From NCBI GenBank assembly GCA_966250385.1, contig CBINHC010000002.1, forward strand, positions 310,001 to 374,000: a DNA stretch of 64,000 bases, in the 5' to 3' direction. Shown piece by piece: positions 17,987-27,318 of the stretch (positions within the stretch are counted from its first letter, which is position 1; each line of letters starts with the position of its first letter). Below the pieces are notes generated by a model. The model did no database searches. It saw only the letters and a program-made list of their open reading frames with translations, and was not told where the DNA came from. The position numbers were made by a program, and so were the translations under genes. Source of the DNA: DASWTL01 sp966250385 (GTDB lineage: Bacteria; Bacteroidota; Bacteroidia; Sphingobacteriales; Sphingobacteriaceae).

Positions 17987-18041
17987 TGCTGTATATCTGA
18001 ATATTATTGTTTTGACTATTGAATCATATGACCGGCAACGC

Positions 18042-19226
18042 CTACCCCATAGCAGGAATCTCTCCGATAATCACTTTCTCATCATCCCCGGACTTCTCCT
18101 TCGACTTGTTCTTCTTTTCTTCGATGTCCCGGCTCACACTGAGTATGATCCCGAACGCAATACTGGTAAACAGGATCGACGTACCGCCCATGCTGACCAG
18201 CGGAAGCGGAACCCCTGTTACCGGCCCCAGTCCTACGGCAACAGCCATATTGGCAAATGCCTGAATGGCCAGTGTAAAACTCAGCCCGGCTGCAAGCAGC
18301 GCGCCAAATGCCTTGGGACTCTGTGTGACAATCAGGATACAGCGCCACAGGAAGACCAGGTATATGAAAACGAGCACAACACCGCCGACAGAGCCATATT
18401 CTTCGATGATCAGTGCAAACACAAAATCCGAGTACGGGTGCGGCAGAAAATTCCGCTGCGTACTGTTACCGGGCCCCTTGCCGAACAGTCCGCCGGTAGC
18501 TATCGCAATCTTGGACTGGTTGGCCTGAAAAGACTTATCCGGATCCGCCTTTTCCGGATGCAAAAAGACATCAACCCTGGAAATCCAGGTAGAGCTTCGA
18601 CCCTGCCCTAAAACGACAACGCCCGCAAGCAAAATGATCCCTGCAAAACAAACTATCGAAATTTGCTTGATGCTTATTCTTCCGATAATGAGCAATAGAA
18701 TGCTTACGCCAAACAACATCATAGCCGTTGAAAGATTCGCCGGTGCGATGAGAATAAAAACCCCACAAACAGAGCCCATTATCGGAAGAAAGGCACGTTT
18801 AGCATCCTTGATGTTTTCCTGCTTCCTGGTCAGTGTCCGAGCCAGGAACGTGATCAGCGCGAGTTTGGCCATATCCGAAGTCTGGAAAGTTTGATTAATT
18901 ATCGGAATGGTGACCCATCGGCTAGCGTCATTTACATGATTTCCGAAAAACAGGGTGTACAAGAGCAGAGGTATCGTAATCCCCATTAGGATTTTTGAAA
19001 TACCTGCATAGTATCGGTAATCCAGCAAATGCGAAAAGTACATCAGCGCCAATCCTCCAATGATCATCACCAGATGCTTGATTAAGAACTGTTCCGTACC
19101 TACGCCCTTTTTATAGGCAAGAGTTCCGGTCGCACTGTAGACCGCCAGCAGGGACCATACAGACAACAGTATCACGATCAGCCAAATCCAGCGATCACCC
19201 TTGGTTTTATTGATCAATCGTTGCAT
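18042..19226 (-). CDS. ftsW: Lipid II polymerase FtsW (SEDS family)
   Basis: This 394-residue polytopic membrane protein of the SEDS family polymerises septal peptidoglycan with FtsI. About ten hydrophobic segments are visible. The extracellular-loop segment containing GKGPGNSTQRNFLPHPYSDF and the later VPLPLVSMGGTS are SEDS hallmarks. The C-terminal cytoplasmic tail is highly charged (RDIEEKKNKSKEKSGDDEK). It shares one base with the murD stop. Confidence 0.96.
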   Translation of the reverse strand: MQRLINKTKGDRWIWLIVILLSVWSLLAVYSATGTLAYKKGVGTEQFLIKHLVMIIGGLALMYFSHLLDYRYYAGISKILMGITIPLLLYTLFFGNHVNDASRWVTIPIINQTFQTSDMAKLALITFLARTLTRKQENIKDAKRAFLPIMGSVCGVFILIAPANLSTAMMLFGVSILLLIIGRISIKQISIVCFAGIILLAGVVVLGQGRSSTWISRVDVFLHPEKADPDKSFQANQSKIAIATGGLFGKGPGNSTQRNFLPHPYSDFVFALIIEEYGSVGGVVLVFIYLVFLWRCILIVTQSPKAFGALLAAGLSFTLAIQAFANMAVAVGLGPVTGVPLPLVSMGGTSILFTSIAFGIILSVSRDIEEKKNKSKEKSGDDEKVIIGEIPAMG

Positions 19227-20578
19227 TAAAGTTCTTTAACAGCTTGTTTAAACTGATTACCCCGGTCTTCGTAGCTCTTGAACAGATCGAAGCTCGCACA
19301 TGCAGGCGACAACAGGACGGTATCCCCTTTCTTCGCCAGATGATAACTTACCTCCACGGCTTCACGTGCCGAAGCGGTGTTTACGATCAGATCCACGTCG
19401 TCTTCAAAAGCGGCATGGATCCGTTTATTATCCTTTCCAAGACATACGATCGCCTTTACTTTGCTCCGTACCATGTCCCGAAGCATTTCATAATCATTTC
19501 CCTTATCAACCCCGCCGAGAATCAGTACCACGTCGCCGGGCATGCTTTCCAGGGCGTACCAGGTAGAATTAACGTTTGTCGCTTTCGAGTCGTTGATAAA
19601 ATCAATTCCTGAGATCCGTGCAACATGTTCCAGGCGATGCTCGATATTCGTAAAGTTTCCCATGCTCTCACGGATGGAATCGTTGCGGAGTTCAAGAACT
19701 TTTGCCACAATGCCTGAAGCCATGGAGTTGTAAATGTTGTGTTTGCCCTGAAGAGCAAGTTCGCTGATGGTCATGATTAGAGACGGTTGGTTGATTTGGT
19801 CTAGGTTAAATATGATCTTGTCTTGTTCCAGGTACGCCCCTTTTTCTACAGGCTTCTGAATAGAGAAAGCATATGCTTTTGCACGAATGGTATGGTTGTA
19901 TAATCCGCTGATCGTTTCAGTGTCGTCAGCGCAGTAAATGAAAACATCGGTTTCCCCCTGGTTCTGAGCAATACGAAACTTGGACGCCACGTAATTCTCC
20001 ATCCGGTAGTCATACCGGTCCAGATGATCCGGTGTGATGTTTAAGAGAACCGCAATATCCGCTTTGAACGCATGCATGTCATCCAGCATGAAACTGCTGA
20101 GTTCGACCACATAGAAACGGAAGTCCTCCGTTGCTACCTGACGGGCCAGGCTCTTTCCGATATTCCCGGCCAGACCTACATTCAATCCCGCATTCTTCAG
20201 GATATGCCAGGTCAGCATGGTCGTTGTTGACTTGCCGTTCGACCCTGTTATGCAGATCATTTTCGCATCGGTAAAGCGGCCGGCAAACTCAATTTCTGAA
20301 ATTACCGGTATTCCCCGAGCGCGAACGCTCCTGATGATCGCAGCCTTTTCCGGGATACCCGGGCTTTTGATCACCTCACTGGCAGACAGGATCCTTTCCT
20401 CGGTATGCTGATTCTCCTCGAAAGGCACCCCTAACGCTTCCAGCTCAGCCCGGTATTTCGCCGCAATCGGTCCCGAATCGGAAACGAACACGTCGTAGCC
20501 CTGCCTGACGGCAAGAACCGCAGCACCCACCCCGCTTTCGCCGGCTCCAAGAATCGCTATGTTTTTTAACTCTGCCAT
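19226..20578 (-). CDS. murD: UDP-N-acetylmuramoylalanine--D-glutamate ligase
   Basis: This 450-residue Mur ligase adds D-Glu. Motifs visible are the N-terminal GAGESGVGAAVLA, the P-loop ITGSNGKSTTTML near residue 110, LNITPDHLDRYD, and HRLEHVARISGIDFINDSKATN. The length and motif order are normal for MurD. It abuts mraY and ftsW by single-base stop/start overlaps. Confidence 0.97.
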   Translation of the reverse strand: MAELKNIAILGAGESGVGAAVLAVRQGYDVFVSDSGPIAAKYRAELEALGVPFEENQHTEERILSASEVIKSPGIPEKAAIIRSVRARGIPVISEIEFAGRFTDAKMICITGSNGKSTTTMLTWHILKNAGLNVGLAGNIGKSLARQVATEDFRFYVVELSSFMLDDMHAFKADIAVLLNITPDHLDRYDYRMENYVASKFRIAQNQGETDVFIYCADDTETISGLYNHTIRAKAYAFSIQKPVEKGAYLEQDKIIFNLDQINQPSLIMTISELALQGKHNIYNSMASGIVAKVLELRNDSIRESMGNFTNIEHRLEHVARISGIDFINDSKATNVNSTWYALESMPGDVVLILGGVDKGNDYEMLRDMVRSKVKAIVCLGKDNKRIHAAFEDDVDLIVNTASAREAVEVSYHLAKKGDTVLLSPACASFDLFKSYEDRGNQFKQAVKEL

Positions 20579-21822
20579 TATCTCAGCTTCAGTGTTACAA
20601 TCGTTAAGATGGCCAGCATGATGCCGATAATCCAGAATCGGGTAACGATCTTTGATTCGTGGTATCCCCTTTTCTGGTAGTGATGATGCAATGGAGACAT
20701 CAGGAAAAGGCGCCGCCCTTCCCCGTATTTCTTACGGGTATATTTGAACCAGCTTACCTGGAGAATGACAGAAATGTTCTCCACAAGGAAAATTCCGCAA
20801 AGGATAGGAATCAGCAGCTCTTTCCGGATCATGATCGCAAATGCAGCGATGATCCCGCCGATGGCCAGACTGCCGGTATCACCCATGAAAACCTGGGCCG
20901 GATAGGAGTTGTACCACAGGAAGCCGACACAGGCTCCCACAAACGCTCCCGCAAAGATCACCAGTTCACCCGAGTTGGGGATATACATGATATTCAGGTA
21001 GTCGGCAAAAATCGTATTACCCGACACGTAAGCCAGGATCGCAAGTGTGATCCCGATGATCGCCGACGTCCCGGTCGCCAGGCCGTCGATTCCATCGGTG
21101 ATATTGGCCCCATTCGACACAGCGGTGATGATCACGATGACAAAAAACAGGAATACCACCAGCGCGTACTTTTCATATTCCTTACCCATGAAGTTCAGCA
21201 CCTTGGCGTAATCAAACTCATTATTCTTATAGAAAGGAACGTTGGTCTTTGTCGATTTGAGATTCTGCGTGAAGTAATGCGAATTCCCCCGTTCATGGAT
21301 CTCAATCGGCACGTCATTGCTGACCGGCAAGGACACCTGTTCACGAACCACGATTCCCGGATGAAAGTACATCGTCCAGCCAATAATGATAGCCAGTCCG
21401 ACCTGCCCCATGATCTTGAATCGTCCCGCAAGGCCTTCCTTATCCTTCTTGAACACCTTGATGTAATCATCGATAAAACCGATCACGCCCATCCAAGCCG
21501 TGGTAATGATCATCAGGATGATGTAAATGTTCTCCAGCTTGGCAAACAACAGGGTTGGAACCAAAATTCCCATCAGGATGATAATTCCACCCATAGTTGG
21601 GGTTCCCTGTTTCTGAATCTGCCCTTCCAGACCCAGATTTCTGACCGTCTCACCTACCTGCTTGTACCGGAGGTATTTGATGAGCCGGCTGCCGTATACG
21701 GTGGTGATGAACAGTGAAAGAATGACTGCCATCCCCGTACGGAATGAGATATACTGGAATACTCCTGCTCCCGGAATATCAAATTGTCTGTCTAAGTAGG
21801 TGAACAGGTAGTACAGCATCAA
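20578..21822 (-). CDS. mraY: Phospho-N-acetylmuramoyl-pentapeptide transferase
   Basis: This 414-residue integral membrane enzyme forms lipid I from UDP-MurNAc-pentapeptide and undecaprenyl phosphate. Hallmarks are GTPTMGGIIIL, the catalytic aspartates in GFIDDYIKVFKKDKEGL, NGANITDGIDGLATG, FMGDTGSLAIGG, and SPLHHHYQKRGYHE near the C-terminus. About ten membrane segments are visible. An insertion of roughly 50 residues in the first half (VREQVSLPVSNDVPIEIHER and following) is periplasmic and is common in Bacteroidota MraY. Confidence 0.97.
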   Translation of the reverse strand: MMLYYLFTYLDRQFDIPGAGVFQYISFRTGMAVILSLFITTVYGSRLIKYLRYKQVGETVRNLGLEGQIQKQGTPTMGGIIILMGILVPTLLFAKLENIYIILMIITTAWMGVIGFIDDYIKVFKKDKEGLAGRFKIMGQVGLAIIIGWTMYFHPGIVVREQVSLPVSNDVPIEIHERGNSHYFTQNLKSTKTNVPFYKNNEFDYAKVLNFMGKEYEKYALVVFLFFVIVIITAVSNGANITDGIDGLATGTSAIIGITLAILAYVSGNTIFADYLNIMYIPNSGELVIFAGAFVGACVGFLWYNSYPAQVFMGDTGSLAIGGIIAAFAIMIRKELLIPILCGIFLVENISVILQVSWFKYTRKKYGEGRRLFLMSPLHHHYQKRGYHESKIVTRFWIIGIMLAILTIVTLKLR

Positions 21823-23279
21823 TTAAGCTCTTTAAACATGTCATTTAAAATCTTCTTATCATCGAACGGGTGTTTTACGCCCCGGATCTCCTGATACTTT
21901 TCGTGCCCCTTCCCGGCCAGAACGATGATATCCCCGGGCTGCGCGAAATGACATGCAGTGCGGATAGCTTCTTTCCTGTCGGCGATGGAGATCGCTTTTT
22001 TCCTGTTGTTCGGCGTAACGCCAGCTTCCATCTCCCGGATAATCTCCATGGGATCCTCGCTCCTCGGATTGTCCGAAGTCAGGATTACCTTGGTACTCCA
22101 GTCACAGGCAACCTGGGCCATTACCGGCCTTTTGGAGCGGTCCCGGTCACCGCCGCAACCGATAATCGTGATGACCTGCTCGGTCCCCTTCCGGATATCC
22201 TGCACGGTGCTCAACACATTCTGTACTGCGTCGGGCGTATGGGCATAATCCACAATACCGATCACTCCGGACGCCGAAGTGATATAATCAAACCGCCCTT
22301 CAGCTCCGCTGAGCCTGCTCAGAACGGTCAATACCTTTTCTTTATCCTGGTCCAGAAGCATCGCCGCACCGTAAACTGCCAGCAGATTATATGCATTGAA
22401 GCTTCCTACCATCCTGAACCAAACCTCTTCATTCTCGATATTCAGGATCAGGCCGCTGAAGTTATTCTCAAGAACACGGGCCTTGAAATCAGCCATGCTT
22501 CTCAAACTGTAGGTTCTTTTCCGGGCTCTGGTGTTCTGCAGCATGACCATGCCGTTCTTATCATCCAGATTGGTCAGCGCGAACGCCGATTTATCCAGTT
22601 CGTCAAAAAAGGCTTTCTTCGCTTTCAGGTACGAATCGAAGGTCTGGTGGAAGTCCAGGTGATCGTGGGTCAGGTTGGTGAAGATGCCTCCGGTGAAGTT
22701 CAACCCTTCTATGCGATGCTGGGCAACCGCATGAGAGCTGACCTCCATGAAACAATAATCGCAGCCGGCGGTCACCATATCGCTCAACAGACTGTTCAGC
22801 GTCAGCGGATCCGGTGTCGTATGGGTCGACGGCACGATCACCTCGTTAATATGATTCTGCACCGTAGAGATCAGACCCGCCTTGAATCCGAGTTCGCGGA
22901 ACAGCTGGAACAGCAGAGTCGCAACCGTGGTCTTCCCATTGGTGCCGGTTACGCCGACCAGCTTTAATTGCGCCGAAGGGTTACTATAATAATTAGAAGC
23001 GATCCGGCCCAGGGCGCGCGCACTGTCTGAAACAGCCACATAGGTCACGCCCGGAATCTTTTCATCCGGAATTTCTTCGCACACAACCGCTGCTGCCCCT
23101 TGTCCGGCAGCTTTTGCGATGAACTGATGGCCGTCGGCCACTGTTCCTCTGACTGCAACGAACAAACTTCCCTGCACTGTCTTCCGCGAATCGAATTCAA
23201 CCGAAGAAATATCCAGGTCTGTAGAACCTGAAACCTCCAGCAGCGACACGGAATACAATATATCTTTTAACTTCTTCAC
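21819..23279 (-). CDS. murE: UDP-MurNAc-L-alanyl-D-glutamate--2,6-diaminopimelate ligase
   Basis: This 486-residue Mur ligase adds the third residue of the stem peptide. The P-loop is GVTGTNGKTTVATL, the carboxylated-lysine region contains FTNLTHDHLDFHQTF, and the substrate-specificity motif is DNPRSEDP. The DNPR form is the one associated with meso-diaminopimelate rather than lysine. This agrees with dapA in the same window. It overlaps ftsI and mraY by 4 bp each. Confidence 0.97.
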   Translation of the reverse strand: MKKLKDILYSVSLLEVSGSTDLDISSVEFDSRKTVQGSLFVAVRGTVADGHQFIAKAAGQGAAAVVCEEIPDEKIPGVTYVAVSDSARALGRIASNYYSNPSAQLKLVGVTGTNGKTTVATLLFQLFRELGFKAGLISTVQNHINEVIVPSTHTTPDPLTLNSLLSDMVTAGCDYCFMEVSSHAVAQHRIEGLNFTGGIFTNLTHDHLDFHQTFDSYLKAKKAFFDELDKSAFALTNLDDKNGMVMLQNTRARKRTYSLRSMADFKARVLENNFSGLILNIENEEVWFRMVGSFNAYNLLAVYGAAMLLDQDKEKVLTVLSRLSGAEGRFDYITSASGVIGIVDYAHTPDAVQNVLSTVQDIRKGTEQVITIIGCGGDRDRSKRPVMAQVACDWSTKVILTSDNPRSEDPMEIIREMEAGVTPNNRKKAISIADRKEAIRTACHFAQPGDIIVLAGKGHEKYQEIRGVKHPFDDKKILNDMFKELN

Positions 23280-25384
23280 TGCAGTTCAATTATCGTCCTT
23301 GTTCCTTTAACAATCCGGGTGCCGGGAGCCGTCGATTGACGGATTACTTTTCCACTTCCCTTTACAACGGGCCGCAAACCTGCATTTCCCATGATATATA
23401 ACGCATCCTTCAGACCCATCCCTATAACATCCGGCACAAAACCTTCTGTGTAGGAGATCTCCTGATAGGGAACCCCGTTATTGGTGTCCACATTATGTGC
23501 GCCCGCCGAGGCATAAAGCGGCTTGATCCCAAACGCCTTGTAAACCCGCTGAGCCGATCTCCTGTTCCCGGCCTTAACTTCGGGAAGGCGTGTATTTCCG
23601 ACATACTGAACCTTCTCACGGTTGATCATCTCCGAATCCCGGGCATAGACCTTATCGGCAATTTCCCGGAATACCGGACCGGCTACGTCTGCAGCATAGT
23701 ACGAGCCTTTGGAGCGGTCCGGGTTATGAACAACCACGATCATGGAGTACTTCGGTTTGTCCGCCGGGAAGTATCCGCAGAACGAAGCCTGGTATTCTCT
23801 CTTCAGCCGGTAACCATCCTTACCCTGCGCAACCTGCGCGGTACCGGTCTTTCCGGCGATCTTATAAAGCGGGTTCTTAAGCTTTTCCCCGGTTCCACCT
23901 TTCTCGTTAACCACGCCTTCCAGCATTTCATGTAGTTTTGCCAGCGTTTTCGGGGAACAGATCCGGCCGTTGATCTCCCGTGCCTGGAAGGTTTCGACGG
24001 TATTGCCGAACTTCCTGATCTCCCGCACAAAAAGCGGCGCGATCATCCGACCCTGGTTGGCAACGGCATTGTAAAAAGTCAGCATCTGCAGCGGTGTCAT
24101 CTTCAACTCATACCCATATGCCATCTGCGGCAAAGTTAAGCCACTCCAGCTCTTACTTTCAGGAGTTTTTATCAACGGTCTTCCTTCCCCCGGAATCTGC
24201 AGTCCTGCGCGCTCACCCAGGTGAAGATCACGCAGTTTATCGGTAAACCGGCTCGGATGATCCTTATACGCCTGGTAAATCTTCTTCACCACCGCCACAT
24301 TCGAAGAAACCTCGAAAGCCCTTTTCATGGTGATCACTCCGTAGCCGCCTTCATGCGAATCGCGGATCGTGTGCCGGTAAATCTTATATTTTCCGCCCTC
24401 GGTATCTACCAGATCGTTCAGGTCAAATTTCCCGTCTTCAAGACCTACCATATAGGAAGCCAGCTTGAACGTAGAACCCGGCTCAGCACTCTGCGCGATG
24501 GCATAATTGAACTGCTCCCTGTAAACGCCTTCGCTGATCCGCGTGAAATTCGCGATAGCCCGCACCTCACCGGTGGATACCTCCATCAAAATCACGGTTC
24601 CATGATCTGCATTGCTTTTGATCAGCTGCTTTTCCAGGGCGCGCTGGGCGACGTCCTGCATATTGATATCGATAGTGGAAATGATATCAGACCCATCCCG
24701 GGGCGCAATCTCAATATCCCGGTTCACCGGCATCCAGGTGCCGCCTGCGATCCGCTGCATCAGACGCTTGCCGCTTTCGCCGTCGATATAGTCGCCATAG
24801 GCGCCTTCGAGTCCGACAGGCTGAACATTTTCGTTCTTGTAACCGATCGTCCGGGCAGCCAGTGTTTTAAACGGAAGGATTCGCTTGTTCTGCTGAACCG
24901 CGATCAACCCGCCCCGGTATCGGCCCATGTTGAATACCGGAAATTTCCGGATTTCTTTCAGCTCCTGGTAAGAAACATCCCTTTTGATCAGGACGTACCG
25001 GGCACTGTCGGCGCGCGCATTGCGAAGGAACCGCGAGTACTGGGATGTTGACTTGTCTCCGAAGAACATGGATAGCTTTTGAGCCAGGGAGTCGATCTTC
25101 TGATAAAACACCTCATCCTCCAGGATACCTCCGGCAAGCATATCCATTCTCAGTTCATATTCAGGAACAGAGGTAGCGAGCAAACTGCCGTCCACTGAGT
25201 AGATATTCCCGCGGGCTGCCTCAACATTGACGAATTTGGTTGAGAGGCTGTCCGCCATCGCCCGCCACTTGTCTCCGTGGACGAACTGAACGATGAACAG
25301 CTTCGCAAGAACCGCCACAGCCAGCAATACAATCAGCCCGAAGGAGATATATACACGCAGTAATATGTCAGTCCTGATATTCAT
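23276..25384 (-). CDS. ftsI: Division-specific transpeptidase FtsI/PBP3 with PASTA domain
   Basis: This class B penicillin-binding protein (about 702 residues) cross-links septal peptidoglycan. It has one N-terminal transmembrane helix (VYISFGLIVLLAVAVLAKLFIV) and a dimerisation domain. The transpeptidase domain shows the active-site motif STFK (EPGSTFKLASYM), SSN, and KTGTAQ. One PASTA domain lies at the C-terminus (FVPDVIGMGLKDALYIMG). A TTG at 25396 is also in frame, but the ATG at 25384 gives a normal cytoplasmic N-terminus. It overlaps ftsL by about 17 bp. Confidence 0.96.
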   Translation of the reverse strand: MNIRTDILLRVYISFGLIVLLAVAVLAKLFIVQFVHGDKWRAMADSLSTKFVNVEAARGNIYSVDGSLLATSVPEYELRMDMLAGGILEDEVFYQKIDSLAQKLSMFFGDKSTSQYSRFLRNARADSARYVLIKRDVSYQELKEIRKFPVFNMGRYRGGLIAVQQNKRILPFKTLAARTIGYKNENVQPVGLEGAYGDYIDGESGKRLMQRIAGGTWMPVNRDIEIAPRDGSDIISTIDINMQDVAQRALEKQLIKSNADHGTVILMEVSTGEVRAIANFTRISEGVYREQFNYAIAQSAEPGSTFKLASYMVGLEDGKFDLNDLVDTEGGKYKIYRHTIRDSHEGGYGVITMKRAFEVSSNVAVVKKIYQAYKDHPSRFTDKLRDLHLGERAGLQIPGEGRPLIKTPESKSWSGLTLPQMAYGYELKMTPLQMLTFYNAVANQGRMIAPLFVREIRKFGNTVETFQAREINGRICSPKTLAKLHEMLEGVVNEKGGTGEKLKNPLYKIAGKTGTAQVAQGKDGYRLKREYQASFCGYFPADKPKYSMIVVVHNPDRSKGSYYAADVAGPVFREIADKVYARDSEMINREKVQYVGNTRLPEVKAGNRRSAQRVYKAFGIKPLYASAGAHNVDTNNGVPYQEISYTEGFVPDVIGMGLKDALYIMGNAGLRPVVKGSGKVIRQSTAPGTRIVKGTRTIIELQ

Positions 25385-25778
25385 CTGCTGATACAATTAT
25401 TTTCTGTGGTGGCTCGACGGGCTCTTTCAAACCCAGCGTATCCACCTTTTTTGCTACTTCAGTTTGCGTGCTTTTCAGCATCAGATCCGCCTTCACACTC
25501 TTAAAATCCCAGCTAAGCTCCTTTACCTCCTTATTCAGCTTATCGATCTTCCGGATGCTCTTTTCCGTTAAATGCCTGTTGCTGATATACAGCAGGCCCA
25601 GAAAAGCCAGGTAGAACACAAAAGGCAACATTTCAGTTGCCGCCTGCTTGGATATCACCCCGTCAGTAAAAAAGTTGGTTATGAAGTTCCGGGGAACTTC
25701 CGCCTTCTCTTTCACCTCAGGCCTTACCTCGGGCTCCAGATCATCTTCCGGCAACTGAACTCTGAACCGATTACTCAT
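25368..25778 (-). CDS. ftsL: FtsL-like division protein
   Basis: This 136-residue bitopic membrane protein has a charged cytoplasmic N-terminus of about 45 residues. One transmembrane helix (MLPFVFYLAFLGLLYIS) follows, then a coiled-coil periplasmic segment (EKSIRKIDKLNKEVKELSWDFK). Topology, size and position between rsmH and ftsI identify it as FtsL, though the sequence is poorly conserved, as is usual for this family. It would form the FtsQLB-type subcomplex that activates FtsW/FtsI. Confidence 0.85.
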   Translation of the reverse strand: MSNRFRVQLPEDDLEPEVRPEVKEKAEVPRNFITNFFTDGVISKQAATEMLPFVFYLAFLGLLYISNRHLTEKSIRKIDKLNKEVKELSWDFKSVKADLMLKSTQTEVAKKVDTLGLKEPVEPPQKIIVSADEYQD

Positions 25779-25787
25779 CTCCCCTTC

Positions 25788-26690
25788 CTATAACTTGACT
25801 GCAATCCGGAGCTTTGCGCTTCTGGCCCGGTTATTCTGTTTTATCTCTTCCTCCGAAGCGGTGATCGCCTTGCGCGTCACAGCTTCGAGCGGCTTGATCG
25901 TATTACCGAAAAAGTCCTTTTCTGCTTCGCCGCGGAATTTTCCGGTGTTGATGAAATTCTTCACCAGCCGGTCTTCCAGCGAATGGTAGGACATAACAAC
26001 CAGACGACCACCCGGAGCAAGCACTTCGGAAGCCTGCTCGAGGAATTCCTGAAGAGCCTCAAGCTCCTGGTTAACCTCTATTCGAAGCGCCTGGAATACC
26101 TGGGCCATATATTTATTTTCTTTCCCTCTCGGAATCAGCCTGGCGATAACCTCCCTGAACTGGGACATGGTCTCTATCGGACTGTTCAGCCGAGCGGTCA
26201 CAACGGTCTTCGCCAGGGACCGGGCATTCTTTACTTCTCCGTAGATTCCGAAGATCCGGTGCAAATGATCTTCACTGTACGTATTCAAAACCTCCTTGGC
26301 GGTGAGCGATGAAGACTGATCCATTCGCATATCCAGGTCGGCATCAAACCGGATGGAAAACCCGCGTTCAGGCTGATCAAACTGATGCGAGGAAACCCCC
26401 AGATCTGCAAGGATCCCGTCGGCAGACATCGCCTTATGCAACCGGCAATAGTTCTTCAGATACCTGAAGTTCCGATCGACAAAGACGATCCGGCTGTCAT
26501 CAGGAACATTCTTCTGCGCATCAGCGTCCTGATCGAATGCGATCAGCCGCCCTTCAGGGCCCAGATGTTTCAGAATTTCCCTGGAGTGCCCTCCGCCACC
26601 GAAAGTCACGTCCACGTACGTACCGTCCGGCCTGATAGCCAGACCCTCCATACACTCACGGAGCATAACCGGAACGTGATACTCAGCCAT
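25788..26690 (-). CDS. rsmH: 16S rRNA (cytosine1402-N4)-methyltransferase RsmH
   Basis: This 300-residue SAM-dependent methyltransferase modifies C1402 of 16S rRNA. The start MAEYHVPVML and the SAM motif YVDVTFGGGGHS are diagnostic. Further matches are ILADLGVSSHQFDQPERGFS, ALRIEVNQELEAL and YHSLEDRLVKNF. The ATG at 26690 is chosen over an in-frame GTG at 26711, because the family begins exactly with the HVPVML strand. It overlaps the end of mraZ by 8 bp. Confidence 0.97.
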   Translation of the reverse strand: MAEYHVPVMLRECMEGLAIRPDGTYVDVTFGGGGHSREILKHLGPEGRLIAFDQDADAQKNVPDDSRIVFVDRNFRYLKNYCRLHKAMSADGILADLGVSSHQFDQPERGFSIRFDADLDMRMDQSSSLTAKEVLNTYSEDHLHRIFGIYGEVKNARSLAKTVVTARLNSPIETMSQFREVIARLIPRGKENKYMAQVFQALRIEVNQELEALQEFLEQASEVLAPGGRLVVMSYHSLEDRLVKNFINTGKFRGEAEKDFFGNTIKPLEAVTRKAITASEEEIKQNNRARSAKLRIAVKL

Positions 26691-27147
26691 CAGACCTCCT
26701 TCCTGCACCACCCATCACCTCTTCGGCCAGGTCTGCAAAATTCTCAGGCTCATTATCGAGCTGGGCATCATATGCCTCCTTGGACCAGAGCTCTATTTTG
26801 TTGAACTGACAAGATAACACGACCTCCGATTCCACACCGGCATACTCCAGCAGTGATTTGGGAAGCAGCACCCGATTGGAGGCATCAAGCGTCAGCTCGG
26901 TAGCCCCGCGCGTAAAATACCGGATGAACTCCCGGGTCTTTTTCTCATACGGATTCAGTTTGCTCAACTCTTCCACAATCTTATCCCACTCCTTCTTTGT
27001 GTAAATCACGAGATGCTTTTCGAAACCCCGGTTGACCACAAGCCCCTCTCTCTCAGCTTCTGGAAGCTGCTTTTTGAGATTGGACGGGATCATCATCCGG
27101 CCTTTCGCATCGAGTTTACAATCAAATTCTCCTAAAAAGTGGGCCAT
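26683..27147 (-). CDS. mraZ: Transcriptional regulator MraZ
   Basis: This 154-residue protein has two AbrB-like swapped-hairpin repeats: LGEFDCKLDAKGRMMIPSNL in the first, and ELTLDASNRVLLPKSLLEYA in the second, each with the D-x-x-x-R signature. MraZ forms ring oligomers and represses its own dcw operon in characterised species. The ATG at 27147 gives the family start MAHFLGEFD; an in-frame start 48 bp upstream would run into the promoter box. Three 10-bp-spaced GTGG boxes lie upstream of it. Confidence 0.95.
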   Translation of the reverse strand: MAHFLGEFDCKLDAKGRMMIPSNLKKQLPEAEREGLVVNRGFEKHLVIYTKKEWDKIVEELSKLNPYEKKTREFIRYFTRGATELTLDASNRVLLPKSLLEYAGVESEVVLSCQFNKIELWSKEAYDAQLDNEPENFADLAEEVMGGAGRRSDG

Positions 27148-27174
27148 TAACGGGATTTGCCTTTTTATGTAATG

Positions 27175-27182
27175 TAAAAGTA
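27175..27182 (-). promoter_or_regulatory. -7 box of the mraZ/dcw promoter
   Basis: The minus strand reads TACTTTTA, matching TAnnTTTG at 7 of 8 positions, 27 nt upstream of the mraZ ATG and immediately downstream of the GTGG boxes. Confidence 0.45.
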
Positions 27183-27190
27183 CAACATCT

Positions 27191-27220
27191 ACCACTATTT
27201 ACCACTTTCTCCCACAAAAA
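27191..27220 (-). promoter_or_regulatory. Three MraZ-type operator boxes at exact 10-bp spacing
   Basis: On the minus strand three boxes read GTGGG, GTGGT and GTGGT, each beginning 10 bp after the last. MraZ of other bacteria binds direct repeats of a TGGGN type separated by 5 bp, which is the same periodicity. The boxes overlap the expected -33 region of the mraZ promoter, so repression by MraZ itself is likely. Confidence 0.75.
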
Positions 27221-27272
27221 GTTTTCAACAGGAAATCTTTTCCCACCGAGGCCTCGAAAGGGCACAAAAAAA

Positions 27273-27295
27273 GCCCTGCGAATATTCCGCAGGGC
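27273..27295 (-). terminator. Intrinsic terminator of the gap-GNAT-pgk operon
   Basis: The stem GCCCTGCG/CGCAGGGC (27273-27280 with 27288-27295, 7-nt loop) is followed on the minus strand by a T run (plus-strand A run 27265-27272). It separates pgk from the dcw promoter. Confidence 0.85.
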
Positions 27296-27318
27296 TCCCG
27301 ATTTTTTTATGCAATACG

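Noticed and set aside
20659..21717. Long open frame on the plus strand opposite mraY
   Set aside because: It is antisense to a fully conserved mraY and encodes no recognisable domain; such frames arise from the codon bias of the real gene.
21870..22967. Long open frame on the plus strand opposite murE
   Set aside because: Same reason: murE is intact with all motifs, and the antisense product has no family features.
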